DNA of 64,000 nt from Aquimarina sp. Aq78 (GCF_900299525.1 NZ_OMKA01000001.1:868001-932000); one strand, 5' to 3'. Counted from the stretch's first letter, positions 54,739 to 62,591 are shown. A program made the numbers and translations. The notes: generated by a model not told the origin, from the letters alone.

Positions 54739-55905
54739 ATGAAGAGAACAGGTAAAATTGCAATCATAGGAGGAGGAATTGGAGGTTTAACAATGGCATT
54801 GACCTTAAAAAGAAATAATCAAGGGTTTAAACTTTTTGAAAAATCTAATGAATTTAAAGAAGTTGGAGCTGGAATTGGAATCGCTTCTAATGCCTTAAAA
54901 ATATTTGATAAACTTAACATAGGTAATGCACTAAGAGAAAAAGGGCATTTACTCAAAAAGACAGTACTTGCTACCGAAAAATTAAAAATTCTAAAAACAG
55001 TTCCTTTTCCAGAAGAGGTCTATTGTATTCATAGAGCTTCAATTATAGATGTAATTTCTAATGAGCTGGACAAAAACTCTTACGAGTTAAACAAAGAAGT
55101 AGAAAGCATTGAGAATCAAGAAAACGTAAAGATTAAATTTAAGGATAATACAGTTTCAGAATTTGACACCTTAATTGCTTCTGATGGTATTAATTCAACA
55201 GTGAGAAAATCAGTTTTTCCTGAAATAAGGACAAGACATACACATCAAGTCATTTGGAGAGGAATTACAAAATTTGATATCAACGCTGATTTAAAACATA
55301 CCTATTACGAGCTTTTTGAAGGTAGTTTACGATTCTTATTTTTACCATTGAATGATACCGAAATGTTTTGGCTTGCTGTTCAAGAAAAAAAGAATTTCAG
55401 TAAAGATTCATCTGCTTCTCTAAAATCCTATTTATTAAAAACATACAGCGAATTTCATCCCATAGTACTGGATTTGCTCAATAGAACAATGGAAAGCAAT
55501 ATCCTACAAAATGAATTGGCCGATATTGAACCCAATTATAAGAATTGGTTTAAAAATAATACTGTTTTTATTGGTGACTCTATTCACGCTACTACTCCTA
55601 ATCTAGGACAAGGAGCCTGTCAGGCAATTGAGGATGCCTATACTTTAGGGCTTTGTATAAAAAATGATATGAATACTTCTTTTTCTGATTATCAAAACGT
55701 AAGATTAAAAAAAGTCGAATACATTGTAAAACAATCTTGGAAAATTGGAAAAATGTCACTGACCAGTGGTGGTTTACAAAAAAAGCTACTCCATTTATTA
55801 TTGAGATTCTTTCCCGAAAAACAATATCAAAAAAGATTTAAGCGGATAATCGATATTGAATATTTAAATAAATTAGAAAATACTACCACTAACAACGTGT
55901 TATAA
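54739..55905 (+). CDS. FAD-dependent monooxygenase
   Basis: The 388-aa protein has the Rossmann motif AIIGGGIGGLTMALTL (residues about 8-23) and the flavin motif FIGDSIHATTPNLGQGACQA (about 282). ASDGINSTVRKSVFP is the second FAD-binding segment (DG motif). It belongs to the aromatic/zeaxanthin epoxidase-like PHBH fold and should use NAD(P)H. The gene stop lies inside repeat T2 copy g. Confidence 0.9.
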   Translation: MKRTGKIAIIGGGIGGLTMALTLKRNNQGFKLFEKSNEFKEVGAGIGIASNALKIFDKLNIGNALREKGHLLKKTVLATEKLKILKTVPFPEEVYCIHRASIIDVISNELDKNSYELNKEVESIENQENVKIKFKDNTVSEFDTLIASDGINSTVRKSVFPEIRTRHTHQVIWRGITKFDINADLKHTYYELFEGSLRFLFLPLNDTEMFWLAVQEKKNFSKDSSASLKSYLLKTYSEFHPIVLDLLNRTMESNILQNELADIEPNYKNWFKNNTVFIGDSIHATTPNLGQGACQAIEDAYTLGLCIKNDMNTSFSDYQNVRLKKVEYIVKQSWKIGKMSLTSGGLQKKLLHLLLRFFPEKQYQKRFKRIIDIEYLNKLENTTTNNVL

Positions 55906-56066
55906 AACATAGCTAGTAAATGGTATACTCAAAAGTTCTCCCCTATTTATTGAGACCGCCAAGCCTTTTTAGATTACCCCTTAGGGGAATGTGAAATAAA
56001 TTTGACCAAGTACAGAATCGAAAGTTTGTCGCTTTCTACTGCCCTACTTATACTAAACGTTAGCAA
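55888..56066. repeat. intergenic repeat T2, copy g
   Basis: Starts ACTAACAACGTGTTATAAAA CATAGCTAGTAAATGG inside the monooxygenase C-terminus, then GACCGCCAAGCC, ACAGAATCGAAAGTTTGTCG and TACTTATACTAAACGTTAGC. The repeat supplies the last codons of the gene before it. Confidence 0.75.
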
Positions 56067-56073
56067 ACATTCT

Positions 56074-56490
56074 ATGAAATTCAAACTCCAGAGTATACTT
56101 TACATTTTGATTTTAGGAACATTCTTTGGCTGCCAAAATGACCAAAATATTCAGGGTAATTATTCTGTTTGTGAAAATGGGGAATATACAGAAGTTTACT
56201 TTAAAAAGGACTCAATGAGAATTGCCGCGGACAACGATTGGGTCAAATTGTCTAAATGGAGAAAAATCGAAATTAAAAACGATACTCTTTACTTCGAGAC
56301 CTTCGGAGAATGGAGAGATTCTTTGAAAGCAGAAATAAAATATGCTGGAATGAATACAATCGAATTGCGTATTTTGAAAAGTGGTGAAAACCTTAACCTA
56401 ATACACATTGACGAAAATATAAACTTTGAAAAACCAAAAGAGTTCTGGAGCGGATTTCATAATCGACAGCATCTCAAAAATTGTAAATGA
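56074..56490 (+). CDS. small lipoprotein of unknown function
   Basis: ATG 56074 gives 138 aa with a lipobox (LYILILGTFFGCQND). The frame from 56002 includes repeat sequence. The mature part is strand-rich (NGEYTEVYFKKDSMRIAAD, WRKIEIKNDTLYFETFGEW). No family was recognised. Confidence 0.65.
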   Translation: MKFKLQSILYILILGTFFGCQNDQNIQGNYSVCENGEYTEVYFKKDSMRIAADNDWVKLSKWRKIEIKNDTLYFETFGEWRDSLKAEIKYAGMNTIELRILKSGENLNLIHIDENINFEKPKEFWSGFHNRQHLKNCK

Positions 56491-56503
56491 GATTAATAAA
56501 AAT

Positions 56504-56566
56504 GTTGGCTAACACCGAGTATATACCATAGCAGGCTTTGGTGTTTGATCGAGTGGTTCCTATAAT
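56504..56566. repeat. left half of repeat T1 (copy g)
   Basis: GTTGGCTAACACCGAGTATA TACCATAGCAGGC, then TGATCGAGTGGTTCCTATAA. The right half is missing. Confidence 0.6.
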
Positions 56567-56715
56567 GTGCATAAATATTGATGTTACGGTTTTCACAACA
56601 AACGTTTATGAATTTACTACTTACGTTTATCCCTAAATTAATTACAATTATAAATCAAACAAGATAGTATGAGTAAAATCAATTAATATAGATCTACATA
56701 ACTTAAAAATATAAC

Positions 56716-56937
56716 ATGAAAACATTACAACAAAAATTCAGCAATTTCGAAATTGAAAAAAAGAAATTGAAAACTATTAATGGAGGAGATATACAAACTA
56801 TTTCTGCAACAAAAATTACATACAAATGTTGGCATTCAAGTTCTTCATTACATCCTACCACATTTCATCATATAAAAGATGTCCAAAGATGGGAGTCCCT
56901 CGTACCAAAAGGAAAATGTGTTACTGTTAAGGGTTAA
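56716..56937 (+). CDS. GG-leader peptide precursor (RiPP/bacteriocin-like)
   Basis: The 73-aa protein has the Bacteroidota GG-leader layout: a charged, helical leader (MKTLQQKFSNFEIEKKKLKT) ending INGGD at residues 20-24. After the double Gly the core has about 49 residues with two Cys (in ITYKCWHSSSS and KGKCVTVKG) and many Ser, Thr and His. A C39-type peptidase transporter would cut after GG, but neither this nor a modifying enzyme is visible in the window. It has its own terminator and lies opposite a reverse micro-operon. Confidence 0.75.
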   Translation: MKTLQQKFSNFEIEKKKLKTINGGDIQTISATKITYKCWHSSSSLHPTTFHHIKDVQRWESLVPKGKCVTVKG

Positions 56938-56952
56938 ACTAATAATTTTGAT

Positions 56953-56980
56953 AAAAGCTACCTATTTATGGGTAGCTTTT
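56953..56980. terminator. terminator of the GG-leader gene
   Basis: Perfect stem AAAAGCTACC/GGTAGCTTTT around an 8-base loop. The stop codon of the reverse DUF2158-like gene falls within the structure. Confidence 0.85.
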
Positions 56981-57151
56981 ATTATTCAATCTTTTTTTTA
57001 ATAAATGTATTAGAAAAGAACCACGTATCTCTGCTCCTAATTTATTAATCCAAGAACAAAAAACATAACCGTTTGTATCAACTCCATTAACAGTCATTTT
57101 TGGACTATCTATTTCTAGTTGAACAGTATCGTCTTTTATTAACTCATTCAT
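56966..57151 (-). CDS. DUF2158/YodC-like small protein
   Basis: The 61-aa protein reads DTVQLEIDSPKMTVNGVDTN then YVFCSWINKLGAEIRGSF. This is the DUF2158 pattern (G-D-x-V-x-L...PxMTV...CxW). Family function is unknown. Its start directly follows the stop of the 37-aa membrane peptide, so it is the last gene of a three-gene reverse unit. Confidence 0.78.
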   Translation of the reverse strand: MNELIKDDTVQLEIDSPKMTVNGVDTNGYVFCSWINKLGAEIRGSFLIHLLKKRLNNKSYP

Positions 57152-57265
57152 TTATCGAAATTTATTTTTATTTCTTCTATTTCTTATGTACTCAATATAC
57201 CATAAGCATAATAGCCATAGGTGAACCATAATGATTAAATGCCACCATTCAAACTTATATTCCAT
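57152..57265 (-). CDS. 37-aa membrane peptide in the micro-operon
   Basis: ATG 57265-57263, TAA 57154-57152. It reads MEYKFEWWHLIIMVHLWLLC then LWYIEYIRNRRNKNKFR: one Trp-rich hydrophobic helix and a strongly basic tail. It starts one base after the stop of the upstream gene and stops right at the start of the next, so coupling is likely. Confidence 0.6.
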   Translation of the reverse strand: MEYKFEWWHLIIMVHLWLLCLWYIEYIRNRRNKNKFR

Positions 57266-57266
57266 T

Positions 57267-57431
57267 CTATTTCTCTTTCTTAATAATAGATTGAAAATAT
57301 CTAACACCTAATTGCCCTCCGTAAAATAAAGCAGATATTCCTCCAGTAGGTTCCCATTCATCATCTAAATAAATATTAACCTTTTTTTCCAGTTTTTCTT
57401 CAGATGAATCAGAGAGTATTTTATATATCAT
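57267..57431 (-). CDS. DUF1737-like small protein, first of the micro-operon
   Basis: ATG 57431-57429, 54 aa. MIYKILSDSSEEKLEKKVNI then YLDDEWEPTGGISALFYGG follows the DUF1737 pattern (start Y-K-[IV]-L, ...GWEPxGG). The function is unknown. A dyad GTTAATT-TATC-AATTAAC (57437-57454) and a TAGATTTG -7 box (reverse strand, 57461-57454) lie just upstream. Confidence 0.65.
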   Translation of the reverse strand: MIYKILSDSSEEKLEKKVNIYLDDEWEPTGGISALFYGGQLGVRYFQSIIKKEK

Positions 57432-57436
57432 TTACT

Positions 57437-57461
57437 GTTAATTTATCAATTAACAAATCTA
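57437..57461 (-). promoter_or_regulatory. promoter and dyad of the micro-operon
   Basis: On the reverse strand a TAGATTTG -7 box (57461-57454) overlaps a perfect 7-bp dyad with a 4-base loop (57437-57454), ending 6 bases before the ATG. Confidence 0.55.
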
Positions 57462-57599
57462 TAATTACCCTATATTTTATCTTTACGGTAATCCGTAATC
57501 AAGCTAAAATTCTTTATCAATAGATTTCCCCAAACAAACTTATACTGAATTACAATAGGGTTATTTCATCTCCTTGTGGTTTTCCACAACTATATCTAA

Positions 57600-57700
57600 T
57601 TACTTTTTCTACCTAGTTTTTGAGATTATTATATTCCTCTTTTTCATTGAAAGGATCTTCAATCTCTTCACCATTCATCCTAAAAATACGCCTTTCGTCT
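57600..57700 (-). pseudogene. possible gene remnant, reverse strand
   Basis: A short open stretch KIDERRIFRMNGEEIEDPFN then EKEEYNNLKN ends at a TAG, with a stop a few codons upstream. Its composition is protein-like but too short to name. Confidence 0.3.
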
Positions 57701-57704
57701 ATTT

Positions 57705-57745
57705 TTTATGGTTTTATTATCGTTTTACTATGGTAAAACCATAAA
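57705..57745. repeat. nested inverted repeats (TTTATGGTTTTA)
   Basis: TTTATGGTTTTA (57705-57716) and TAAAACCATAAA (57734-57745) are exact complements. Inside, GTTTTAC (57722-57728) pairs with GTAAAAC (57733-57739). The two stems exclude each other. Confidence 0.5.
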
Positions 57746-57863
57746 TAATTAGTAAATTAATTTCACCATAATAGGATAGAAAAGGGGAATGAGATCATTG
57801 GGGGTAAAGCATTTTTTTCCCCTTTTCTTAATCTTTAATGTTTGTAATAATTCCACTTACTAC

Positions 57864-57986
57864 TTATTCTCTTCTCATTTTTTGTAATACTTGCATTTCT
57901 ACCTCATAAAGTGCCATTTCAAATCCTTCTTTTATCAAAGCATTAATTACCTGTGGTTTTGCTTCTTGCAGATACAGCACAGAACC
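57864..57986 (-). pseudogene. C-terminal gene fragment, reverse strand
   Basis: An open reverse frame reads YLQEAKPQVINALIKEGFEM then ALYEVEMQVLQKMRRE to a TAA at 57866-57864, without a start. It ends abruptly near 57984 where a different forward frame begins. It is probably the tail of a lost gene. Confidence 0.45.
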
Positions 57987-58080
57987 ATGTTATATAATCA
58001 ACACTACAGAAATCACGAATCTAGAAGGAAAAAATCTTCACTTAATATCTGATGGAAAGTGTCGATATAGTAGAAATTGT

Positions 58081-58389
58081 ATGATTTTCAAACCTAAAGA
58101 AAGGAAATCTTTCATCTTTTATATCGGAGCACTTATTGAATCCGATATTTTCAAAACATTAGACTCTTTGAGTAATCATCAAAAAAAATTGAATTGTGAA
58201 TATATGGCAATGACATTAGGGAAATCAGGAAAGGACATATGGAATAATTCTATTAAGTATGCTAGGTATCATGACGGAGGTTACATAATTTCCTCTAACG
58301 ATAAGCCTATATCTCCAGAATTTGAATTACATAGTACAACCTTAATGGGGAATATTATAACATCAAACTTTTCCAGGTACAATAAATAG
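58081..58389 (+). CDS. unknown protein, probably truncated at the N-terminus
   Basis: ATG 58081 gives 102 aa, but the same frame is open upstream with protein-like sequence (INTTEITNLEGKNLHLISDG) to about 57984, where a reverse-strand remnant abuts. The true gene probably began earlier. No family was recognised. Confidence 0.45.
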   Translation: MIFKPKERKSFIFYIGALIESDIFKTLDSLSNHQKKLNCEYMAMTLGKSGKDIWNNSIKYARYHDGGYIISSNDKPISPEFELHSTTLMGNIITSNFSRYNK

Positions 58390-58471
58390 TGACAAGTCAT
58401 CTATTGATGGTGTTTAAAAACATAACTAATACGTAAATCAAAAACATTAATTATAAATAACCATACAGGAA

Positions 58472-58497
58472 ATATAAAGGACATATGTCCTTTATAT
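58472..58497. repeat. palindromic repeat T3-like, copy c
   Basis: A perfect 26-bp palindrome ATATAAAGGACAT/ATGTCCTTTATAT followed by CTTTATTATGTAG. Same layout as the T3 copies at 46660 and 51780. Confidence 0.7.
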
Positions 58498-58523
58498 CTT
58501 TATTATGTAGCATTTAAAAATTT

Positions 58524-58565
58524 ATGTAGTTAACTACATAGTTAGCTACTATTCTATTATATTTG
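58524..58565 (+). promoter_or_regulatory. MarR operator and promoter
   Basis: ATGTAGTTAACTACAT (58524-58539) is a perfect 16-bp palindrome with TAGTTAGCTA just after it. TATATTTG (58558-58565) is a consensus -7 box 19 bases before the MarR ATG. The palindrome covers the -33 region, as expected for autorepression. Confidence 0.65.
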
Positions 58566-58584
58566 CCCACATAATAATTTAAAT

Positions 58585-59082
58585 ATGGACAATGACTTTA
58601 TAAAAGAACTTGGCTACAAATCCTTAGATAGCCGATTGAAAAGAGTAAGTGACAGAATGTCTCGTGATATAAGGAAGCTATATAAAGAATTAGATGTTGA
58701 TATCGAACCAAATTGGTATCTAATATTTATGTTTTTACAAAAAAAAGAAAAATGTTCAATATCCTATATCGCTGAACATTTGGGATATGCACATCCATCT
58801 ATAGTCGTTATCGTGAAAAAAATGTCAGAAAAGGGTTATTTAAAAACTGAACAAGATCACTTAGACAAAAGAAAGCAGATAATCTCATTATCTGATAAAG
58901 CTAATAAATTGATACCCAAACTTGAAATACTTTGGAATAGTTGTGAAAAGGCAATCCTAGATATCCTAGATAACGATTTAAGTATTCTAACATATTTAGA
59001 CAATATAGACCTAAAATTAGAAGAAACTTCATTTCACTTTAGATTTAAACAAGAATATTTAAACTCAAAAAATAAATTATGA
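58585..59082 (+). CDS. MarR-family regulator
   Basis: The 165-aa protein has the winged HTH: SISYIAEHLGYAHPSIVVIV then KKMSEKGYLKTEQDHLDKRK (wing with DxR), then ISLSDKANKLIPKLEILWNS. It overlaps the secreted-protein gene by 4 bases (ATGA) and probably controls it through the palindrome at 58524. Confidence 0.9.
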   Translation: MDNDFIKELGYKSLDSRLKRVSDRMSRDIRKLYKELDVDIEPNWYLIFMFLQKKEKCSISYIAEHLGYAHPSIVVIVKKMSEKGYLKTEQDHLDKRKQIISLSDKANKLIPKLEILWNSCEKAILDILDNDLSILTYLDNIDLKLEETSFHFRFKQEYLNSKNKL

Positions 59083-59843
59083 AAAAGAACTTATTATTTA
59101 TAGCATTAATTCTTTTAAGCTTAACTTCATTTGCAACAGAAACTAAAATCATAGTTAGAGCAAAAGCTAAAGACGCAAAATTTGTTGGTAGCTCACTTGG
59201 AGGTGCTTATGTTATCATTAGAAACAAAACTAATAATAGAATCTTAGCCGAAGGCAAAACAGTCGGCAATACCGGTAACACAGATTTAATAATGAAAACC
59301 CCAAAAGAAAGAGGGAATTTAATTTCAGATGAACAAGCAGCAAAATTCTTAGCAACTATTGATATTAATGAACCCACTTTTATTAATATAGAAATCATTT
59401 CACCTTTTAATAACAAACAAGCACAAAGCACGGTTAGTACCGAGTTGTGGTTAATTCCTGGGAAGGACATTTTGGGTGATGGAATAATTCTTGAGATTCC
59501 AGGATTCATTATTGATATATTAAAACCTAGAACTCACCATTATATCTCTTTAAATTCTATAAAAGAAAAGCCCTTTCTTGTTAAGGCAAATATTGTAATG
59601 ATGTGCGGTTGCACAATAAGAAAAGGAGGAATATGGAACTCTGATGAAATCGAAGTAAAAGGTATTCTTAAAAAAGACGGAGAGTATTTTGAAGACATTG
59701 ATATGTCACTCGTTGAGACAAACCTATTTGAAGGAAACGTAAACCTAAATTCGGCAGGAAACTATGAATTGATAATCTATGCGTACGATTCAAAAAGTGG
59801 AAATACTGGAGTGGATAAAGTAAATTATGTGATTTACAACTAA
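59079..59843 (+). CDS. secreted protein partnered with MarR, unknown
   Basis: The 254-aa protein has a signal peptide (MKKNLLFIALILLSLTSFAT). The mature part begins ETKIIVRAKAKDAKFVGSSL and looks like two beta-sandwich domains; MMCGCTIRKGGIWNSDEIEV carries a CxC-type pair. No family was recognised. The regulator overlap implies a regulated response function. Confidence 0.75.
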   Translation: MKKNLLFIALILLSLTSFATETKIIVRAKAKDAKFVGSSLGGAYVIIRNKTNNRILAEGKTVGNTGNTDLIMKTPKERGNLISDEQAAKFLATIDINEPTFINIEIISPFNNKQAQSTVSTELWLIPGKDILGDGIILEIPGFIIDILKPRTHHYISLNSIKEKPFLVKANIVMMCGCTIRKGGIWNSDEIEVKGILKKDGEYFEDIDMSLVETNLFEGNVNLNSAGNYELIIYAYDSKSGNTGVDKVNYVIYN

Positions 59844-59854
59844 TCATAAAAAAA

Positions 59855-60055
59855 CGCTACATAACAAAGTATAAAAATAATAAAGGCTGTATACCAAACC
59901 CAAAATTAGTGCATACTAACAGAGTTTGCCAAATTTACAATTTGACAGCTTAAAGAAAATTAACGGTAAAATCGTAAATTTGGCTAAGTATTAAATCGAA
60001 AAACAAGTACATTTTTAACCCCTTACTATTCTTATACAAACCGTTAGCATACATT
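59855..60055. repeat. intergenic repeat T2, copy h
   Basis: GCTACATAACAAAGTATAAA, GAGTTTGCCAAATTTACAAT and AAATTTGGCTAAGTATTAAA TCGAAA form a stem-like inner part; right end CTTATACAAACCGTTAGCAT. Confidence 0.75.
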
Positions 60056-60163
60056 AAATAAAATGATGAAAAAAATTAAAAACGAAAACAGAAGTATTTG
60101 GAATAGCAATAGATATAAATAAAGGTGAACTTCGTAATTTTGGCTACCGAATGAATTTAAAAA

Positions 60164-61243
60164 ATGAATAGAACAATCCACATATTAATAACTTTTTTGG
60201 TTTTTATTTCTTGTAAAAAAGATGATATGAATGCGCCTATTTCAGAGAATGAAAATTCGGAATTTATTTCTGCTGTTGACATCTCAAGGTATCCTGAAAT
60301 ATCAAATTTAGATCCTATATTCTATGATTTTGATGGAAATCAAAATGATTTCTTAACAATACTTAAAGAAAACGGAATAAATACTATTAGATTAAGACTT
60401 TGGGTACATCCTAGTAATGAACACTCGAGCTTTAATGAGGTAAAACAGTTTTCCCAAAACCTAAAAACTAATGGGTTCAAAACATGGTTAACTCTCCATT
60501 ATTCTGATACTTGGGCAGATCCTAGTCAACAAAAAGTTCCATCACAATGGCAAAGAATTAGTTTCTCTTCTTTGAAAGACAGTGTTTATAATTATACTGA
60601 AAAAGTAATAAATGAAATAAGTCCAAGTTACATTCAAATTGGCAATGAAATTAATACTGGATTTCTTCATCCATATGGACATATAACAAATAATTATCAG
60701 CAATTTAGCGAATTAATGCAATCAGGAATTACGGCAGTACGAGAAAATTCAAACGATTCTAAAATTATCATACATTTTGCCGGCATCGAAAATTCAGATT
60801 GGTTTTTTAACCAGGTGAATACATTGGATTATGACATTATAGGATTATCTTATTATCCAATATGGCACGGAAAATCTTTAAATAACCTCAAAACTAAAAT
60901 GCAGCATTTAAGTGAAACTCATAATAAGAAAATCTTAATTGCAGAAACGGCTTATCCTTTTACAATTAAATGGAATGATTGGACAAATAATATTGTTGGT
61001 TTGGATGATCATTTGATTTTACCTGATTATCCAGCGTCAGTGGAAGGTCAGAGTCAATTCATCAAAAAAATCAAAACCCTAACTAAAGAAGTAAAAAATG
61101 GAATCGGATTTTGTTATTGGGGAGCCGAATTAATTGCCTGGAAAGGTACTCAAGCTACAGATGCTTCGCCCTGGGAAAATCAAACATTATTTGACTTTCA
61201 GAATAAAGCCTTACCTGTATTGAGAGAATTTAAAATTGAATAA
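60164..61243 (+). CDS. GH53 endo-beta-1,4-galactanase, lipoprotein
   Basis: The 359-aa protein has a lipobox (LVFISCKKDD). The GH53 TIM barrel is visible: NGINTIRLRLWVHP, WLTLHYSDTWADPSQQKVPS, the acid/base Glu in YIQIGNEINTGFLHP (about residue 163) and the nucleophile Glu in ILIAETAYPF. It should cut beta-1,4-galactan of pectin or arabinogalactan at the cell surface. No SusC/D pair or other glycan genes lie nearby, so it is an isolated enzyme. Confidence 0.9.
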   Translation: MNRTIHILITFLVFISCKKDDMNAPISENENSEFISAVDISRYPEISNLDPIFYDFDGNQNDFLTILKENGINTIRLRLWVHPSNEHSSFNEVKQFSQNLKTNGFKTWLTLHYSDTWADPSQQKVPSQWQRISFSSLKDSVYNYTEKVINEISPSYIQIGNEINTGFLHPYGHITNNYQQFSELMQSGITAVRENSNDSKIIIHFAGIENSDWFFNQVNTLDYDIIGLSYYPIWHGKSLNNLKTKMQHLSETHNKKILIAETAYPFTIKWNDWTNNIVGLDDHLILPDYPASVEGQSQFIKKIKTLTKEVKNGIGFCYWGAELIAWKGTQATDASPWENQTLFDFQNKALPVLREFKIE

Positions 61244-61480
61244 AAAACTACACGATTACTTAACATTAATAACCTCCTAATTTTAATTTCGATTATAACC
61301 TATGAGGTATTCTGGTTAATTCAAAAAAGGAAATCGAATTATAACGTTACCTAACAAGATCTATAAAGTTATAATATTACTAAGGTGTTAATTGAAAGTA
61401 ATAATCTTCTCATACACCTCAACTCTAATTATGAAAAAGGAATTTATTTTTATAGATATATTTCCGTTTTAAGCATAAAA
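61244..61480. other. gap after GH53 without recognised features
   Basis: About 240 bases after the GH53 gene. I see no gene here; a short forward frame at 61385-61597 lacks protein-like composition. Confidence 0.5.
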
Positions 61481-61483
61481 AAA

Positions 61484-61507
61484 AGGGATTACCAAAAAAT
61501 AATCCCT
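61484..61507 (-). terminator. terminator for the 32-aa reverse ORF
   Basis: AGGGATTA (61484-61491) and TAATCCCT (61500-61507) form a perfect stem. On the reverse strand it is followed by a T run. Confidence 0.7.
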
Positions 61508-61552
61508 CTCATAGATTTAAAAAACAAATGCCCAAAATTTGTTATATCTCTA

Positions 61553-61651
61553 TTACTTACGAATTGCATAACTAGAAGCCTTAGGAAGTTCTCTTAAAAA
61601 ATTTACAATAGTCTTAAAATTCAACCCAAAAGTGGAATAAAAATGATTCAT
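61553..61651 (-). CDS. 32-aa small protein with its own terminator
   Basis: ATG 61651-61649, TAA 61555-61553. It reads MNHFYSTFGLNFKTIVNFLR then ELPKASSYAIRK: amphipathic helix and basic end. The downstream terminator (61507-61484) supports a real transcript on this strand. It could also be a small RNA. No family was recognised. Confidence 0.4.
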   Translation of the reverse strand: MNHFYSTFGLNFKTIVNFLRELPKASSYAIRK

Positions 61652-61689
61652 GATTGTGTGATTTAAGGTTAATTAACTCTAATATAACA

Positions 61690-61870
61690 AGTTATTAACA
61701 ATAAACCAAATTATTTGTTCATTTAGTGTTAATAATTTGTTGAAAACAATATAAAATCTGTTATATTACACAGTTTATCCATATTTATAAATAATTAACA
61801 CGTAAAAACCTACTTTTATTGTTAATAACTATGTTAATAACTCTATCAAGCCCTATTTATCAACAACTTA
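61690..61870. other. AT-rich cluster of DnaA-box-like 9-mers (oriC candidate)
   Basis: TTATTAACA at 61692, its complement TGTTAATAA at 61727, 61820 and 61832, TTATCCATA at 61775, TTATCAACA at 61857 and TGTTGAAAA at 61738 lie within 180 bases of extremely AT-rich sequence. DnaA boxes read TTATCCACA; these differ by one or two bases. Confidence 0.3.
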
Positions 61871-62114
61871 GACATCAAACAGTTATCTAAAAAAAGTACA
61901 AAAACACAAGGCCATCTAAACACCAAGGGATCAAAAAACCGATACGCTATGATTGTAAGTTAAAAGTGAGTTCACTGTTTGTAACTATTGTTTTATTTAA
62001 ATTGCACACATGAAATATCCCATAGTTATTTGGTGACAATACCAAATGACTATTGTGATTTTATATTGATCTACATGTACCCATGTATGATCCTAAACAA
62101 CTTAATACCAATAG

Positions 62115-62591
62115 ATGAAAACCGCCACTGTAAAAGAGCTAAAAACCGAATTAACAGATCGTTCGCATCAGGAGCTTATAGAATTATGCCTTCGTCTATC
62201 ACGATTTAAAAAAGAAAATAAAGAACTACTTACCTATTTATTATTCGAATCAACCCATGAAGAAGATTATATCATAAGCATACAGAGAGAAATTGATGAA
62301 CAATTCGAAATGATTAACACCACATCATATTATTATATTAAAAAAAGTATTCGAAAAATTCTACGAACCATAAAGAAGTACATTCGATACTCGAAAAACA
62401 AAGAAACCGAAATAGAATTGCTTCTCTATTTTTGCGAAAAATTAAAAAATTTCACCCCTTCTATACAAAACAATACTGTTATCAAAAACATGTATCATCG
62501 CGAAACATCGGCTATTAAAAAAAAGATTGCTGTATTACACGAAGATTTACAATACGATTACAAATTAGAATTACAAAAACTATATTTTTAA
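62115..62591 (+). CDS. helical protein, DUF6155-like
   Basis: The 158-aa, all-alpha, basic protein begins MKTATVKELKTELTDRSHQE then LIELCLRLSRFKKENKELLT, a start common to a flavobacterial family (perhaps DUF6155). It has no membrane span. The function is unknown. Confidence 0.65.
   Translation: MKTATVKELKTELTDRSHQELIELCLRLSRFKKENKELLTYLLFESTHEEDYIISIQREIDEQFEMINTTSYYYIKKSIRKILRTIKKYIRYSKNKETEIELLLYFCEKLKNFTPSIQNNTVIKNMYHRETSAIKKKIAVLHEDLQYDYKLELQKLYF

Noticed and set aside
27400..61400. Insertion sequence or integrase gene
   Set aside because: No transposase or tyrosine-recombinase motif was seen in any frame of the accessory region.
61385..61597. 70-aa forward ORF
   Set aside because: Composition is unlike a protein and a reverse terminator and ORF lie across it.
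61988..62209. 73-aa forward ORF
   Set aside because: It overlaps the better supported helical protein gene at 62115 in another frame.
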